This document shows, piece by piece, positions 1 through 8,862 of a DNA stretch of 64,000 bases. This DNA comes from an uncultured bacterium. Its GTDB lineage: Bacteria; Bacteroidota; Bacteroidia; Bacteroidales; Muribaculaceae. The position numbers and the translations under genes are program-made. The stretch spans positions 155,479 to 219,478 of the forward strand of contig CAJMMT010000001.1 of NCBI GenBank assembly GCA_905214715.1, in the 5' to 3' direction. Below the pieces are notes generated by a model, which was not told the origin of the DNA, ran no database searches, and worked only from the letters and a program-made list of their open reading frames with translations. Numbering within the stretch: position 1 is the first letter of the stretch; every line of letters begins with the position of its first letter.

Positions 1-1
1 G

Positions 2-898
2 GTATGCGACGATCAGTTTTCGGAAAGTTGCGACTCAATATATTTAGTATGGTCTTTATATGAGAATGGAAGGTATCGTGATGCGGAAGAATTGATGGGT
101 CGGATTTCGGATGAAGACCTGCTTTTTAAGAAATATATCGAGAACGATTTGTTGCGTCATAACGGTAATTATGAAAAAGTTCTGTCGAACTTATATTATT
201 TGCAAGCGCAGTCAGACAGTATATTCAAAGCATCGATGAGCGAAAACTTTACAACCTCCCTATCGAACTACCTTGAAATTACAAGAAATATAGATGAAGA
301 AAAGATCAATTCTTACCGGAAACTCAATGTATTGTATATTTGCATTGTATGTTTGATCGTTGCGATGGTTGCAATCTCCGTAAAGAAGTATCTTGATCGT
401 CAGTCGAAAAAGATTAATGATAAGGTATTACTCGCGGAGCAACTTAAAGAGGAACTCGAGCGAACTAAACAAGAAAAATCCGAATCAGACAAAATCGTGG
501 AATCGATATTGTCATCTCAATATGAACTTCTTGAACAGTTTGCCGGAATTGTGATTCAGGCGAACGATACGAGGAAAGCGAAAAAAATGATTGCCGATTC
601 AGTAACGGAGTTAATAGAAGACCTATCGATAGGTGGAGATAAAATGAAGGAGCTTGAAGCACGGTTGGACTCGCTGTATGATAATGTCTATTCCGATTTT
701 AAAAGAGATTTGCCCAATCTTAGGGAAATGGATTGTCGTCTGTTCCTTTTCTCTGCGTTAAAACTGTCAAATGCAGCTATTTCAATTTTATTGAAAGAAG
801 AGAAGATCGATGCCGTTTACAACCGCAAGCGCCGGCTGAAAGACAAGATAAAGAAACTTGATTCAGATAAAAGCGAAAGATATTTGTCGTTCTTGTGA
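2..898 (+). CDS. TPR/membrane/HTH-like regulator, 5' end outside window
   Basis: The reading frame is already open at base 2, so the first internal ATG (92) is not the real start and the gene begins left of the window. The visible part aligns through its length with the complete gene at 967-2610. It has the end of a TPR-like helical region, one membrane segment (near bases 325-385), a charged coiled coil, and a C-terminal block (AISILLKEEKID...VYNRKRRLKDKI) shaped like the HTH tail of Bacteroidetes TPR regulators. By analogy with that class it would sense a periplasmic signal and control a nearby operon from the inner membrane. The tandem arrangement with its neighbour indicates duplication. 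Which genes it controls is inferred from position only. Confidence 0.85.
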   Translation, partial: VCDDQFSESCDSIYLVWSLYENGRYRDAEELMGRISDEDLLFKKYIENDLLRHNGNYEKVLSNLYYLQAQSDSIFKASMSENFTTSLSNYLEITRNIDEEKINSYRKLNVLYICIVCLIVAMVAISVKKYLDRQSKKINDKVLLAEQLKEELERTKQEKSESDKIVESILSSQYELLEQFAGIVIQANDTRKAKKMIADSVTELIEDLSIGGDKMKELEARLDSLYDNVYSDFKRDLPNLREMDCRLFLFSALKLSNAAISILLKEEKIDAVYNRKRRLKDKIKKLDSDKSERYLSFL

Positions 899-907
899 TA
901 AGTAATA

Positions 908-937
908 TTTCAAATCACTTACTATCGTTTAAATTTG
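908..937 (+). promoter_or_regulatory. Bacteroidetes-type promoter for the second TPR regulator
   Basis: A perfect -7 element TAAATTTG lies at 930-937. The -33 position (908-910, TTT) is only a partial match to TTG. The start codon at 967 would then follow a leader of about 25 bases. This suggests the second regulator is transcribed separately from the first. Confidence 0.5.
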
Positions 938-966
938 AATACTTACTTAAAGACACTTGATTATCA

Positions 967-2610
967 ATGTTAAGTAGAATCCTTACCCTGATATGTCTCA
1001 TCTCCTTGGTTATGGCTGCAGTCAGTTGTGGTCATAAGGGCGTGGCATTTGAAAAATTGCAGGAAGCACAAGAGAAAATAGAAGATTATCCCGATTCCGC
1101 CTTATCCATATTGCATGATATCCCCTATTCCGGACTCGGTGATGATGATAAAGCTCTGTATGGAATACTGTATGCCAGGGCATTGGACATGAATCATCTT
1201 GATCCGGACAATGATACCATAATATCGCATTCACTGGAGTATTATGAGGCGCATGAAAAAATACCGGAGCGGATTATAGCCACATACTATAGGGGTAGAG
1301 CATTGCAGGATGGCAAGAACTATCCGAAAGCCTTGTTGTATTTCTATAAGTCGAAGGAACTCGCGGAGCGTAACGGTGAGTACTTCTGGGCCGGTATGTC
1401 CTGTCGGGGAATCGCAGGTGTCTACAAGGATACATACCACTATAAGGAAGAAGTTGAATATGCGAAGAAAGGTTATGATTATATCAAAACAAGCGAGCGA
1501 CAACCATACCTGAATTATGCTTTGAATGATTATTGTTCGGCACTTAGGGATAATGGGAATGTGGAAATGTCCATAAAGATATCAGAGCAACTTTTGGATT
1601 CCGCATATAAATATAAGGATGTTGATCTTCTTTGCCATGCCAAAAGGAACAGATGTCAGTCATTGGTGAGTAAAAAGAGTTATGGGAAGGCGCTTTCTGT
1701 AATGACTGAGTTCTGCAGCGAGGGATATGCGAACCAAGGTGATTCTTTGCTGTTATCCCTTATCTTGTTTGAAAACAATAGGATTGATGAATCTGAACAT
1801 ATTCTTAATGAAGTGTCTTCCGGAGACGATTTGCTGAAGAGCTTTATACAAAGTAAAATTGAGAGCCGCAAAGGTAATTATTTAAAAGCTATTTCAGATA
1901 TCAATTATGTTTATGGTAAAAATGATAGTATTGTCAGGGCAACGATCAATCATGCGTTGACCACACCTATTACAGAATACCTGACACTCGATAGAGCATT
2001 GAAGGCGGATATGGCAAATACATATCGCCGGGTTAATATATTGCTTGCGATTGTTGCGGTTCTGATTATCGGTCTTGTTATTTATTATGTGAAAAGTATC
2101 CGCAAACGGAAGAATGAAGAGATCGATAATAAGGTTTTGCTTGCCGAACGACTTAAAGATGAACTTGAACATGCCCGTAATGATAATGCCAAATCTTTCC
2201 GTATAGTAGAAACATTGTTGTCAACCCAATATGAAATACTCGATCAGCTGATAAACATTCAGATTAAAACAAATGACAATGCAAAATCAAGGAAAAAGAT
2301 TGCGGAGACCGTAACAACACTGATAGAAGATCTGTCTATCGGTGGAGAGAAAGTGAAGGAACTTGAAAACAGGGTTGATTTGCTCTTTAATAATCTCTTC
2401 TCGGATTTCAAACGTGATCTCCCGAACTTGAAGGAGACCGACTATCTTCTATTTCTGTTTTCCGCATTGCAAATATCAGGCACGGCTATATCCATTTTTT
2501 TGAAGGAAGATAAGGTCGAGGCTGTCTATAACCGCAAGCGCAGACTGAAAGATAAGATCAGACAGCTTCCCTCCACTAAAAGTAACAGATATTTAAAGTA
2601 TTTATATTAA
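967..2610 (+). CDS. Membrane-spanning TPR regulator with HTH-like tail
   Basis: 547 residues. The N-terminus is a lipoprotein-type signal with a lipobox ending AAVSC (Cys21). Residues about 30-340 form helical TPR-like repeats. A single membrane segment follows near 357-377 (ILLAIVAVLIIGLVIYYV), then a charged coiled coil (about 385-450), then a C-terminal segment ending in a basic motif (VYNRKRRLKDKI) that resembles the HTH tail of TPR-type transcription regulators. Family knowledge suggests the TPR part lies in the periplasm and the tail in the cytoplasm. A lipobox combined with an internal membrane helix is odd and may instead be an ordinary signal anchor. It is a tandem paralogue of the gene at 2-898 and sits directly before the secreted-protein operon at 2835-8339, which is its likely target. 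Confidence 0.8.
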   Translation: MLSRILTLICLISLVMAAVSCGHKGVAFEKLQEAQEKIEDYPDSALSILHDIPYSGLGDDDKALYGILYARALDMNHLDPDNDTIISHSLEYYEAHEKIPERIIATYYRGRALQDGKNYPKALLYFYKSKELAERNGEYFWAGMSCRGIAGVYKDTYHYKEEVEYAKKGYDYIKTSERQPYLNYALNDYCSALRDNGNVEMSIKISEQLLDSAYKYKDVDLLCHAKRNRCQSLVSKKSYGKALSVMTEFCSEGYANQGDSLLLSLILFENNRIDESEHILNEVSSGDDLLKSFIQSKIESRKGNYLKAISDINYVYGKNDSIVRATINHALTTPITEYLTLDRALKADMANTYRRVNILLAIVAVLIIGLVIYYVKSIRKRKNEEIDNKVLLAERLKDELEHARNDNAKSFRIVETLLSTQYEILDQLINIQIKTNDNAKSRKKIAETVTTLIEDLSIGGEKVKELENRVDLLFNNLFSDFKRDLPNLKETDYLLFLFSALQISGTAISIFLKEDKVEAVYNRKRRLKDKIRQLPSTKSNRYLKYLY

Positions 2611-2834
2611 TTACTGATATACAATGAGTTATAAATTTACATGATTGTAGATTGTTAACTATTTATAAATCAATGGTTTATATAATTGCGCCAAATGATT
2701 TACATTTTGATTACAATAACACATTGATTATTAATAATTTGTAAAATTAAAAAACCAAATGAAAAATCGCTTATAATTATGATTGTCTTTAATTATTCAC
2801 TAACTTGCGCCAGTGAAATTAACTAAAGACGACT
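2611..2834 (+). promoter_or_regulatory. AT-rich control region before the secreted-protein operon
   Basis: No gene is visible here. The stretch is very AT-rich. It contains the octamer TTGCGCCA twice in the same orientation (2686-2693 and 2805-2812). Just before the second copy, TAACTTG (2801-2807) is a one-base-short version of the TAnnTTTG -7 element. Either copy could mark a promoter or regulator site for the gene at 2835. The assignment is weak. Confidence 0.3.
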
Positions 2835-3230
2835 ATGAAAACTTTAAAAAATGGGTTGTTATTTTTATTATGTTTAATGATGTCATCATTTGTTTGCGCG
2901 GCAGGTAATACTAATGCAGGCAATGGAACATCAGAGAAGCAACCTATAGTAATTCCAAGAAATGTAAAGTACGGTAGGCCGAAAGCTCCATCTCGTGATG
3001 TGATAATATGTCATTGTAATGAGAATGAACTCGTGTTTGAGTTGCCTCAGAGTATCTACTCGATGACAGTTACGATAATAAATACTGAGTATGTCCTTTG
3101 GACGGGCTTGATCAGCAGAGATAATAATGTAGCGGAAATCACATTGCCATCCGGCGAATGGGTCATAAACTGCGTAGCGGAAGATGGCAGGTTATTTTCC
3201 GGAGAGATCAGCATACCCGCAAATGAATAA
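2835..3230 (+). CDS. Small secreted DUF3244-like protein
   Basis: 131 residues with a clear Sec signal peptide (cleavage near VCA-AGN, residue about 23). The mature part is a short beta-rich domain with the pattern MTVTII...WTGLI...AEITLPSGEWVINC...GRLFSGEI, resembling DUF3244 proteins of Bacteroides, for which no function is established. The same strand pattern (text-book C-terminal beta sandwich) recurs at the ends of the four proteins downstream, so this gene may be a stand-alone version of that domain. It is the first gene of the run that continues to 8339; the gap to the next start is 45 bases. Confidence 0.7.
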   Translation: MKTLKNGLLFLLCLMMSSFVCAAGNTNAGNGTSEKQPIVIPRNVKYGRPKAPSRDVIICHCNENELVFELPQSIYSMTVTIINTEYVLWTGLISRDNNVAEITLPSGEWVINCVAEDGRLFSGEISIPANE

Positions 3231-3275
3231 CCGTAGTAGTTGCTTATTGGAAAGTTACTCTTTAAAATAAAGATT

Positions 3276-4985
3276 ATGAGGAAGATATTCACTATTTTTA
3301 TCTGGTTATTCTCATTCCTTTCAGTTGGTGCGTACACCGGAAAGCAAACGTTCGAAAACAGAACTATAATTCAGTTTGCAGATCCTGTAATAGAGGGGGA
3401 CACACCCTTTATAAACAGCTTGTTGCAATCCAAGGAAAGACGTGTGTCAAGCAAAAAAGGGGATATCAATCTGGTGTATGACGAATCTTTACCCGATTCG
3501 GTCATTGCTGCGATTTCGTTAGCAAAGAATTTGTGGGAAAACAAGTTACGTACCAGACAGCCTATTTTTATAGAAGTGGCATTTGAACCATTGGATGCTG
3601 CAACCGCTATTCGCACTGATGTTGTTTATACTAAATTTCCACAGGGATGTCCATGTGCTTTGGCATCCCAGATCCTTGGAAGTACTAACTTAAATACAGG
3701 TATTCCGGACGGGAAAATCATCTTCAACAGCAACATTGACTGGAATTGCAGTTATACTGGAAATGCAAACCAGTACAATGTCACTACGATAGCACTTAGA
3801 GGTATATGCAGATGTCTTGGATTTGGCACAAGTATTAGGCAAATACAAAAACTTATGTATGATTTTAAAGCTTTTGGCCCTTCCTATTTTGACAGGCTAT
3901 TATATAATGACAATGAACGATTAGAAAATTTGACACAGCTCTCTCAAATACATATGTTCATTACATCTGAAAATGTATATGCCGAGACTCCAAATGCTTC
4001 ATATAAAATGTATGCCCCGGGCAAATATATGCCAAATATGACTTTGTGTTATCTGGATAGTGATGATTCGATAATGTCATACTCTCTAAGCAACAGTAAC
4101 ATCGCTCTTTCGATTGATGACGATGTTGTGGACATATTGAAAGCTATAGGGTGGGATTTTAAAGATAACGGCTGTGAAATTACGTGTAATGATATTATGA
4201 CCGATGGTATCGGTTCCTCTTATACATCACATACATTCTCCTTATCGCAAAAAGAGGGGATATCTGGATATGAATGGAGGTTTTTGTTAAAAGATAAATC
4301 GGATAAGTATGCTTTGGTATCGCAGGGAACCGATTCCGATTTCACGATCGGGAGAATTGAATCACCTCATAATTATGGTATCAATATCAACGGAGATTTG
4401 GAAGGGCGCATAGAATGTGATTATATTGCAGATGGTAAGGAATACAATGCGCTTCCGTTTAACGTTTCACTTGAATTAAAACCGACTATATTGTCTATTG
4501 ATAATATGACAATTAATAGAAAAGGATTTGATTTCAGTCTGAATTTTGATGTCAATTACAGAGGCGCAGACAGAGTTGCAGTTAGACTGGAAGAGGAGTA
4601 CGACACATCATTACGTACATATCGATTCAACGATCCGTACATAGCTCATGTTTCAACCGGATATATGTCGTCTCTTTACTATAGTTGGGTAACGGTAATA
4701 GCAGAGAATAAATATGGTCAGACAACTGAAACACTTGTATATGAACCCACATATTCAGAAACTTATAGTGAAGTAATAACTCATGGAGATTCTGAATCTT
4801 CAATCATGGATTCTTTGATTGAACCGGATAATGCTGAGATTGAACTGATATCACCAAATGGAACAGTGGTGTACAAGGGAAGCCAGGAATCTTTCTCAAG
4901 CATAGATATCCAACCGGGAATGTATATAAGGAGGAAGTCGTACACTGACGGACAAATAATGACAGACAAACTGATAATCAAATGA
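3276..4985 (+). CDS. Secreted metallopeptidase-like protein lacking the zinc motif (copy 1)
   Basis: 569 residues. I chose ATG 3276 because it opens directly into a signal peptide (MRKIFTIFIWLFSFLSVGA); the frame also has an ATG at 3240. Residues about 25-300 keep the layout of a secreted zinc metallopeptidase of the HEIGHALGF type: a strand ending FNSNIDWN, a helix, FDRLL, a SIMSYSL segment and the closing VVDILKAIGWDF. At the catalytic site, however, the sequence is LRGICRCLGFG (174-184), so both histidines and the glutamate are gone. Ig/Fn3-like domains follow, and the last 60 residues (LISPNGTVVYKG...PGMYIRR...KLIIK) resemble a type IX secretion sorting domain. It is probably a binding or scaffold protein rather than an enzyme. 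It overlaps the next gene by four bases and has a paralogue at 5650-7650. Confidence 0.7.
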   Translation: MRKIFTIFIWLFSFLSVGAYTGKQTFENRTIIQFADPVIEGDTPFINSLLQSKERRVSSKKGDINLVYDESLPDSVIAAISLAKNLWENKLRTRQPIFIEVAFEPLDAATAIRTDVVYTKFPQGCPCALASQILGSTNLNTGIPDGKIIFNSNIDWNCSYTGNANQYNVTTIALRGICRCLGFGTSIRQIQKLMYDFKAFGPSYFDRLLYNDNERLENLTQLSQIHMFITSENVYAETPNASYKMYAPGKYMPNMTLCYLDSDDSIMSYSLSNSNIALSIDDDVVDILKAIGWDFKDNGCEITCNDIMTDGIGSSYTSHTFSLSQKEGISGYEWRFLLKDKSDKYALVSQGTDSDFTIGRIESPHNYGININGDLEGRIECDYIADGKEYNALPFNVSLELKPTILSIDNMTINRKGFDFSLNFDVNYRGADRVAVRLEEEYDTSLRTYRFNDPYIAHVSTGYMSSLYYSWVTVIAENKYGQTTETLVYEPTYSETYSEVITHGDSESSIMDSLIEPDNAEIELISPNGTVVYKGSQESFSSIDIQPGMYIRRKSYTDGQIMTDKLIIK

Positions 4986-5653
4986 GAACATTCGTATTGA
5001 TAATCGTAATGTTGGTCGGCACAGGTTTAACCATGTTGGCCAGCATTACAAGCCCGTATGAGCATATTGAGGTAGAAGATATATCGTATGATTATCACAT
5101 GGAAGAAAAGTACGATATAAATAACAATGTCTTCTTATGGATTACTGGCACTCTCTTTTTGACAATTCACTCTCCATCTGATGCCAACTATGTGTTTTTG
5201 GAATTTAGGAAAACATATCTCAGTGATGCTATTCTATTTGACAAAGCAATATATGATGTCTCGGAAGAAGGGTATTCATTTGATGTTGAGATTTCGGATA
5301 TAAACTGGGGAACAGAATTTAGAGCTCGTGCAATCTTTGCAGACGGCCATAACGAATGTACGCAACTCTATAATACCAACACATATATTAAGAATGATGA
5401 TTTGGATTTGATTTTAAACCAGTTAGACGTGGATGAACCAACATGCAATGACGTATCGGTAACGATGCGGAACAATTGCATAGTGGTTGAGCCTCAAAGT
5501 GAGACTGTGGTGGATATTGTTCAGCCGGATGGAATCTCCATCTATTCTGGAATATTATCGGATAAAGCTGAAATTCCAATTGATTCCAAATTTGTGATAG
5601 TGAGATGTAAAACCAAAAATAAAACGACAATTAGAAAATTTGTAAACAGATGA
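4982..5653 (+). CDS. Secreted two-domain beta protein (copy 1), unknown function
   Basis: 223 residues: a signal peptide (MRTFVLIIVMLVGTGLTMLA), one Fn3-like domain, and a C-terminal domain ending in VVDIVQPDGISIYSG...FVIVRCKT...IRKFV, again of sorting-domain-like pattern. I do not recognise a named family. Both ends are almost identical to the protein at 7656-8339, while the middle differs strongly. The ATGA overlap with the upstream stop and the same overlap with the downstream start show translational coupling, so it is probably made in fixed ratio with the metallopeptidase-like proteins and may be their partner. Confidence 0.75.
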   Translation: MRTFVLIIVMLVGTGLTMLASITSPYEHIEVEDISYDYHMEEKYDINNNVFLWITGTLFLTIHSPSDANYVFLEFRKTYLSDAILFDKAIYDVSEEGYSFDVEISDINWGTEFRARAIFADGHNECTQLYNTNTYIKNDDLDLILNQLDVDEPTCNDVSVTMRNNCIVVEPQSETVVDIVQPDGISIYSGILSDKAEIPIDSKFVIVRCKTKNKTTIRKFVNR

Positions 5654-7650
5654 AACGAATATTCGGATTATTAACGATGGTGGTGTTTGCTTTTTCCGCT
5701 TTTGCAGACAGCTACATTGAAACGTTCAATGAGGTTTCAGAGAATATAAATCATGAAACGAACGATGTAAAGATTATACGCCCTATAAACGGAGGCACTG
5801 TGATTATTCCTGTGTTCGATAACTCTTGTCCTGTGGAAATGATTGCTCCATTTTCTTATGCCTGCAAAATCGTTGAAGAGTATTTACCACCTTGTTTGCC
5901 ATTGAAAGTTAAGGTTTCCTATGGTTCTGTAAATAGTTCGTCTGAATCTGCTATATCAAGAGTTATTTCCAATTGCGAGGAGAACTTCGGATGTAGTGTG
6001 TATTATAATAATGCCCAGATGAGCACAATAAAAGGAGTGATACTTGCTGAACTTTGCAGAAACTCAACAATAACATATCTTGATTACGTGCCTGATATTG
6101 AATTCCTAAATCAGTATCCTGATATTGAAATCACATACAATAAAGAAAAATTGTATGACATCACTTTCAATATGACGCCGGATCCAGGAGATAGATATGA
6201 TTTTATATCATTGGCTGTTAGGGATTTGTTGATCGGACTCGGTTTGTCAAGCAGCTTCCGATATGATCCTGTCTCTAAGGGGCTTCGTAATCCTTCCCGT
6301 AATATGACCCCTTTTGAAACATATATAAACAATTTATTAGGAAATGAGGGAGATCCCATCGTTCGATTGGCAAATGCAACAAAAGGACAATTGGATTTAA
6401 AGGGTAATTCAAAAAACAGTCTAAAGCTATATGCTCCTGAAACATGGAAAAATGGTGTTTCTTTAAACTATTTTATTCCACAAGAAGACTGTAATGTTTC
6501 TAAAATATTGTCATATGATTTTTGTAAAGGTATGGTTACAAGGTCTATTCATGATAATTATTCAGATTTCATTTTTTATGATTTGTTGGGATGGAGACCA
6601 AGTTATGTTTCAGGGACGTATGGAACTACATCAAATTATCAATCCGGTAGCACTTCTTTGCTTATGCCATATAATGGATCAATAAATCTTAATAACTCAT
6701 CCATATCCGGTGTGGTCTATAAGTCCGATGCAGATAAAATAAACGCCCCCAGAAGTGCCAGATTAAATAATTCAAAACTTGATTCCTTATACCAATATAT
6801 AAATTTATTTCATCCGTATCAATCAGGAGGTAATAATTCTTCCAATGAGGGAACATCTGTGTGCATACTTAAGAAAGATGGTACTTGGGATTTGGTGCAA
6901 TCGCTCGGTTATTTTGATGACAGTATGATATGTCGGATGTCAAATTGGACATTCCATTTTGACGAGAGCGAGTATGCCCGTACAATAGATGGATATCTAA
7001 GAGCAAGAATAACTACGAAAAAGTATGATGCTTTACATAAGCGAATGGAATATAACTCAAAGTTTTTTGTAGTGGACTATTTACCTCAAAAACTTGGTAT
7101 GCGCTATAAATCCTATCATGGTAGGTCGACTGAGATAATTGGTCCGATAATAAAACCTAATAGTGAGATTGCAGGGTTGAATAACAGATATAGAATCTAC
7201 TTTTCAAACTTGGAAGGTGCCAAGAGGGTTGTTATGGAGATTCTTCAAAAAGGAGATCTTTTGCCGAATAAAGTTGAAATTACAGATTTTAAAAAAGGAT
7301 ATTATACTACCGACATAATATCATATACAACTACGTTTACTGCAGTTGCTTTTAACGATAATGGTATGTCAAGGAGTGATCCTATTGTTATAAGAGTACC
7401 TCAGGTAGCAGTCCTTTTTGAGGATATAGAAATAAAAGACAATAAAATATATATTGAATCCGAAACAGAGTTCTACAATGAATTGATCTATTCGATCTAT
7501 CCATTGAATAGCAACGATTTGTATAATCGTAAGAATGGTAAGACATCCGGAATAATCGATATTTCGGATCTTGCACCCGGATTCTATTCTCTGTCTTTGT
7601 CGGATAATAACACAGGTGAAACGAAAACATTTAAGTTTCAAATCAAGTGA
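5650..7650 (+). CDS. Secreted metallopeptidase-like protein lacking the zinc motif (copy 2)
   Basis: 666 residues with signal peptide MKRIFGLLTMVVFAFSAFA. It shares its plan with the product at 3276: a degenerate peptidase-like region (about 50-310) closing in FYDLLGWRPSY, then Ig-like domains, then a C-terminal block (IYPLNSNDLYNRKNGK...LAPGFYSLSL...TFKFQIK) like a type IX sorting domain. At the expected HExxHxxG site the sequence reads VRDLLIGLGL (190-199), so Arg191, Asp192 and Ile195 replace the zinc and catalytic residues. Sequence identity to copy 1 is low, so the duplication is old or the proteins diverge fast. It overlaps the gene before it by four bases. Confidence 0.7.
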   Translation: MKRIFGLLTMVVFAFSAFADSYIETFNEVSENINHETNDVKIIRPINGGTVIIPVFDNSCPVEMIAPFSYACKIVEEYLPPCLPLKVKVSYGSVNSSSESAISRVISNCEENFGCSVYYNNAQMSTIKGVILAELCRNSTITYLDYVPDIEFLNQYPDIEITYNKEKLYDITFNMTPDPGDRYDFISLAVRDLLIGLGLSSSFRYDPVSKGLRNPSRNMTPFETYINNLLGNEGDPIVRLANATKGQLDLKGNSKNSLKLYAPETWKNGVSLNYFIPQEDCNVSKILSYDFCKGMVTRSIHDNYSDFIFYDLLGWRPSYVSGTYGTTSNYQSGSTSLLMPYNGSINLNNSSISGVVYKSDADKINAPRSARLNNSKLDSLYQYINLFHPYQSGGNNSSNEGTSVCILKKDGTWDLVQSLGYFDDSMICRMSNWTFHFDESEYARTIDGYLRARITTKKYDALHKRMEYNSKFFVVDYLPQKLGMRYKSYHGRSTEIIGPIIKPNSEIAGLNNRYRIYFSNLEGAKRVVMEILQKGDLLPNKVEITDFKKGYYTTDIISYTTTFTAVAFNDNGMSRSDPIVIRVPQVAVLFEDIEIKDNKIYIESETEFYNELIYSIYPLNSNDLYNRKNGKTSGIIDISDLAPGFYSLSLSDNNTGETKTFKFQIK

Positions 7651-7655
7651 ATCCT

Positions 7656-8339
7656 ATGAGAACATTCATATTAGTAATAGTAATGTTGGTTGGCATAGGT
7701 CTAAATATGTCGGGCAGCACTACAAGCCCGTATGAGCATATTGAGATAGATGATATCACGTACAGGTATCAGGTAGTGGAAAAAGAGGATGCTTTTCTCG
7801 AGCCTTTTTGGGATATCGAGGGACCTCTTGAACTTTCAATATGTCTCCCGTCTGATGTGGTTGTAGTCATTGTTGAATGGAAACATCATTATGAAGATGA
7901 TCCGTTTCCTGATTTCTACAATCGTCGAAAACCTTTTGAAACAGAAGAAGGCGTATTCAAGATTAATGCTATACTTGAGAATATGGATTGGAATTCTGGT
8001 TTTAGGGCTTACGCGATTTTTAAAGATGGCCATTACGAACATACGCAAAGCTATGAAATCAACGAATACATTAAGGAAGAGGATCTGGAACTAGTACGGA
8101 ATCAATCAAATATAGACGAGACTGATTATGATGATGTATCGGTAACGATGCGGAACAATTGCGTAGTAGTTGAGCCTCAAAGTGAGACTGCGGTGGATGT
8201 GATACGTCCGGATGGTATCTCCATATTTACAGGATCGGTGTCGGAAAGAACGGAAATACCTGTCGACTCGAAACTCGTCATAGTGAGATGTAAAACGAAA
8301 GATAAAACAATAATCAAGAAATTTATGGTCAATACGTAA
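7656..8339 (+). CDS. Secreted two-domain beta protein (copy 2), unknown function
   Basis: 227 residues. The frame opens at a GTG (7647) overlapping the upstream stop, but ATG 7656 gives the same first residues (MRTF) as the paralogue at 4982, so I use it. It has a signal peptide, an Fn3-like domain with a Trp/acid-rich loop, and a C-terminal domain nearly identical to its paralogue (NNCVVVEPQSET, RPDGISIFTG, KLVIVRCKTKDKT). The N-terminal 35 residues are also close to the paralogue while the middle is not. It is the last gene of the run; I see no convincing terminator after it. Confidence 0.75.
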   Translation: MRTFILVIVMLVGIGLNMSGSTTSPYEHIEIDDITYRYQVVEKEDAFLEPFWDIEGPLELSICLPSDVVVVIVEWKHHYEDDPFPDFYNRRKPFETEEGVFKINAILENMDWNSGFRAYAIFKDGHYEHTQSYEINEYIKEEDLELVRNQSNIDETDYDDVSVTMRNNCVVVEPQSETAVDVIRPDGISIFTGSVSERTEIPVDSKLVIVRCKTKDKTIIKKFMVNT

Positions 8340-8507
8340 TCGCTTTGTATTTAAGTAGTTGGTAAAATTAATGAACATATAAAACGTCGTTGTTTCGGAG
8401 ACAGTTGGCTCATATTGGCTTATCTGATAGGTATTCGCCGATTTTAACAAATTCAGCTGCGGAGGGAAGGAGCATATACTATATCTCCTGTCGCTTTATA
8501 AATATCC

Positions 8508-8605
8508 CCAAAAGGGTATAATTCATATTGCTGTAAAATAATTTATACCCTTAATAGTGTAATCTGAATAAAAGTTGTTATCTTTGCACCCAAAAGGGTA
8601 TATCG
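8508..8605 (+). promoter_or_regulatory. Promoter and three operator-like sites before hipB-like gene
   Basis: A perfect -7 element TATCTTTG lies at 8579-8586; no clear -33 TTG is seen. The motif AAGGGTATA occurs three times around it: forward at 8512-8520, inverted (TATACCCTT) at 8544-8552, and forward again at 8594-8602, just before the start codon. Two sites in opposite orientation upstream and one over the start region are what autorepression by a small HTH protein would need. The remaining sequence from 8340 to 8507 shows nothing I can assign. Confidence 0.6.
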
Positions 8606-8606
8606 C

Positions 8607-8807
8607 ATGACTCAGTTAGCTAAATACGTTAAGGAGATGCGTAAGCAGTTCGGGCTTACGCAGGTTGACCTATCCCGGAAATCCGGGGTAGGTCTGCGCT
8701 TTGTGCGCGAACTTGAACAAGGGAAAACGACCCTTCGCCTTGACAAAGTGAATCAAGTTCTCGCGCTTTTCGGCACCCATATGGCACCGAAAAGAATTGA
8801 GAGTTGA
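8607..8807 (+). CDS. HipB-like HTH antitoxin/regulator, no toxin gene beside it
   Basis: 66 residues, essentially one XRE/Cro HTH: LTQVDLSRKSGVGLRFVRELEQG, followed by LRLDKVNQVLALFGT, the layout of HipB antitoxins (y4mF type). In Bacteroidetes hipB is normally followed by one or two hipA genes encoding a kinase toxin. Here no hipA is found; the next 250 bases hold only an AT-rich inverted repeat and an interrupted frame. The triple operator upstream suggests it still represses its own promoter. It could be a solitary regulator or the remains of a toxin-antitoxin module. Confidence 0.85.
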   Translation: MTQLAKYVKEMRKQFGLTQVDLSRKSGVGLRFVRELEQGKTTLRLDKVNQVLALFGTHMAPKRIES

Positions 8808-8862
8808 AAATTTAAAATTAGACTACACAATTCTACATTTTAAACTCTAAATTTTAAATTTC
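8806..8862. repeat. AT-rich inverted repeat after the hipB-like gene
   Basis: The arms are 8806-8822 (GAAAATTTAAAATTAGA) and 8846-8862 (TCTAAATTTTAAATTTC), which pair along 17 bases with one shifted A/T. The 23-base loop has no gene. It may terminate hipB transcription or be the edge of lost DNA; there is no GC-rich stem. Confidence 0.5.
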
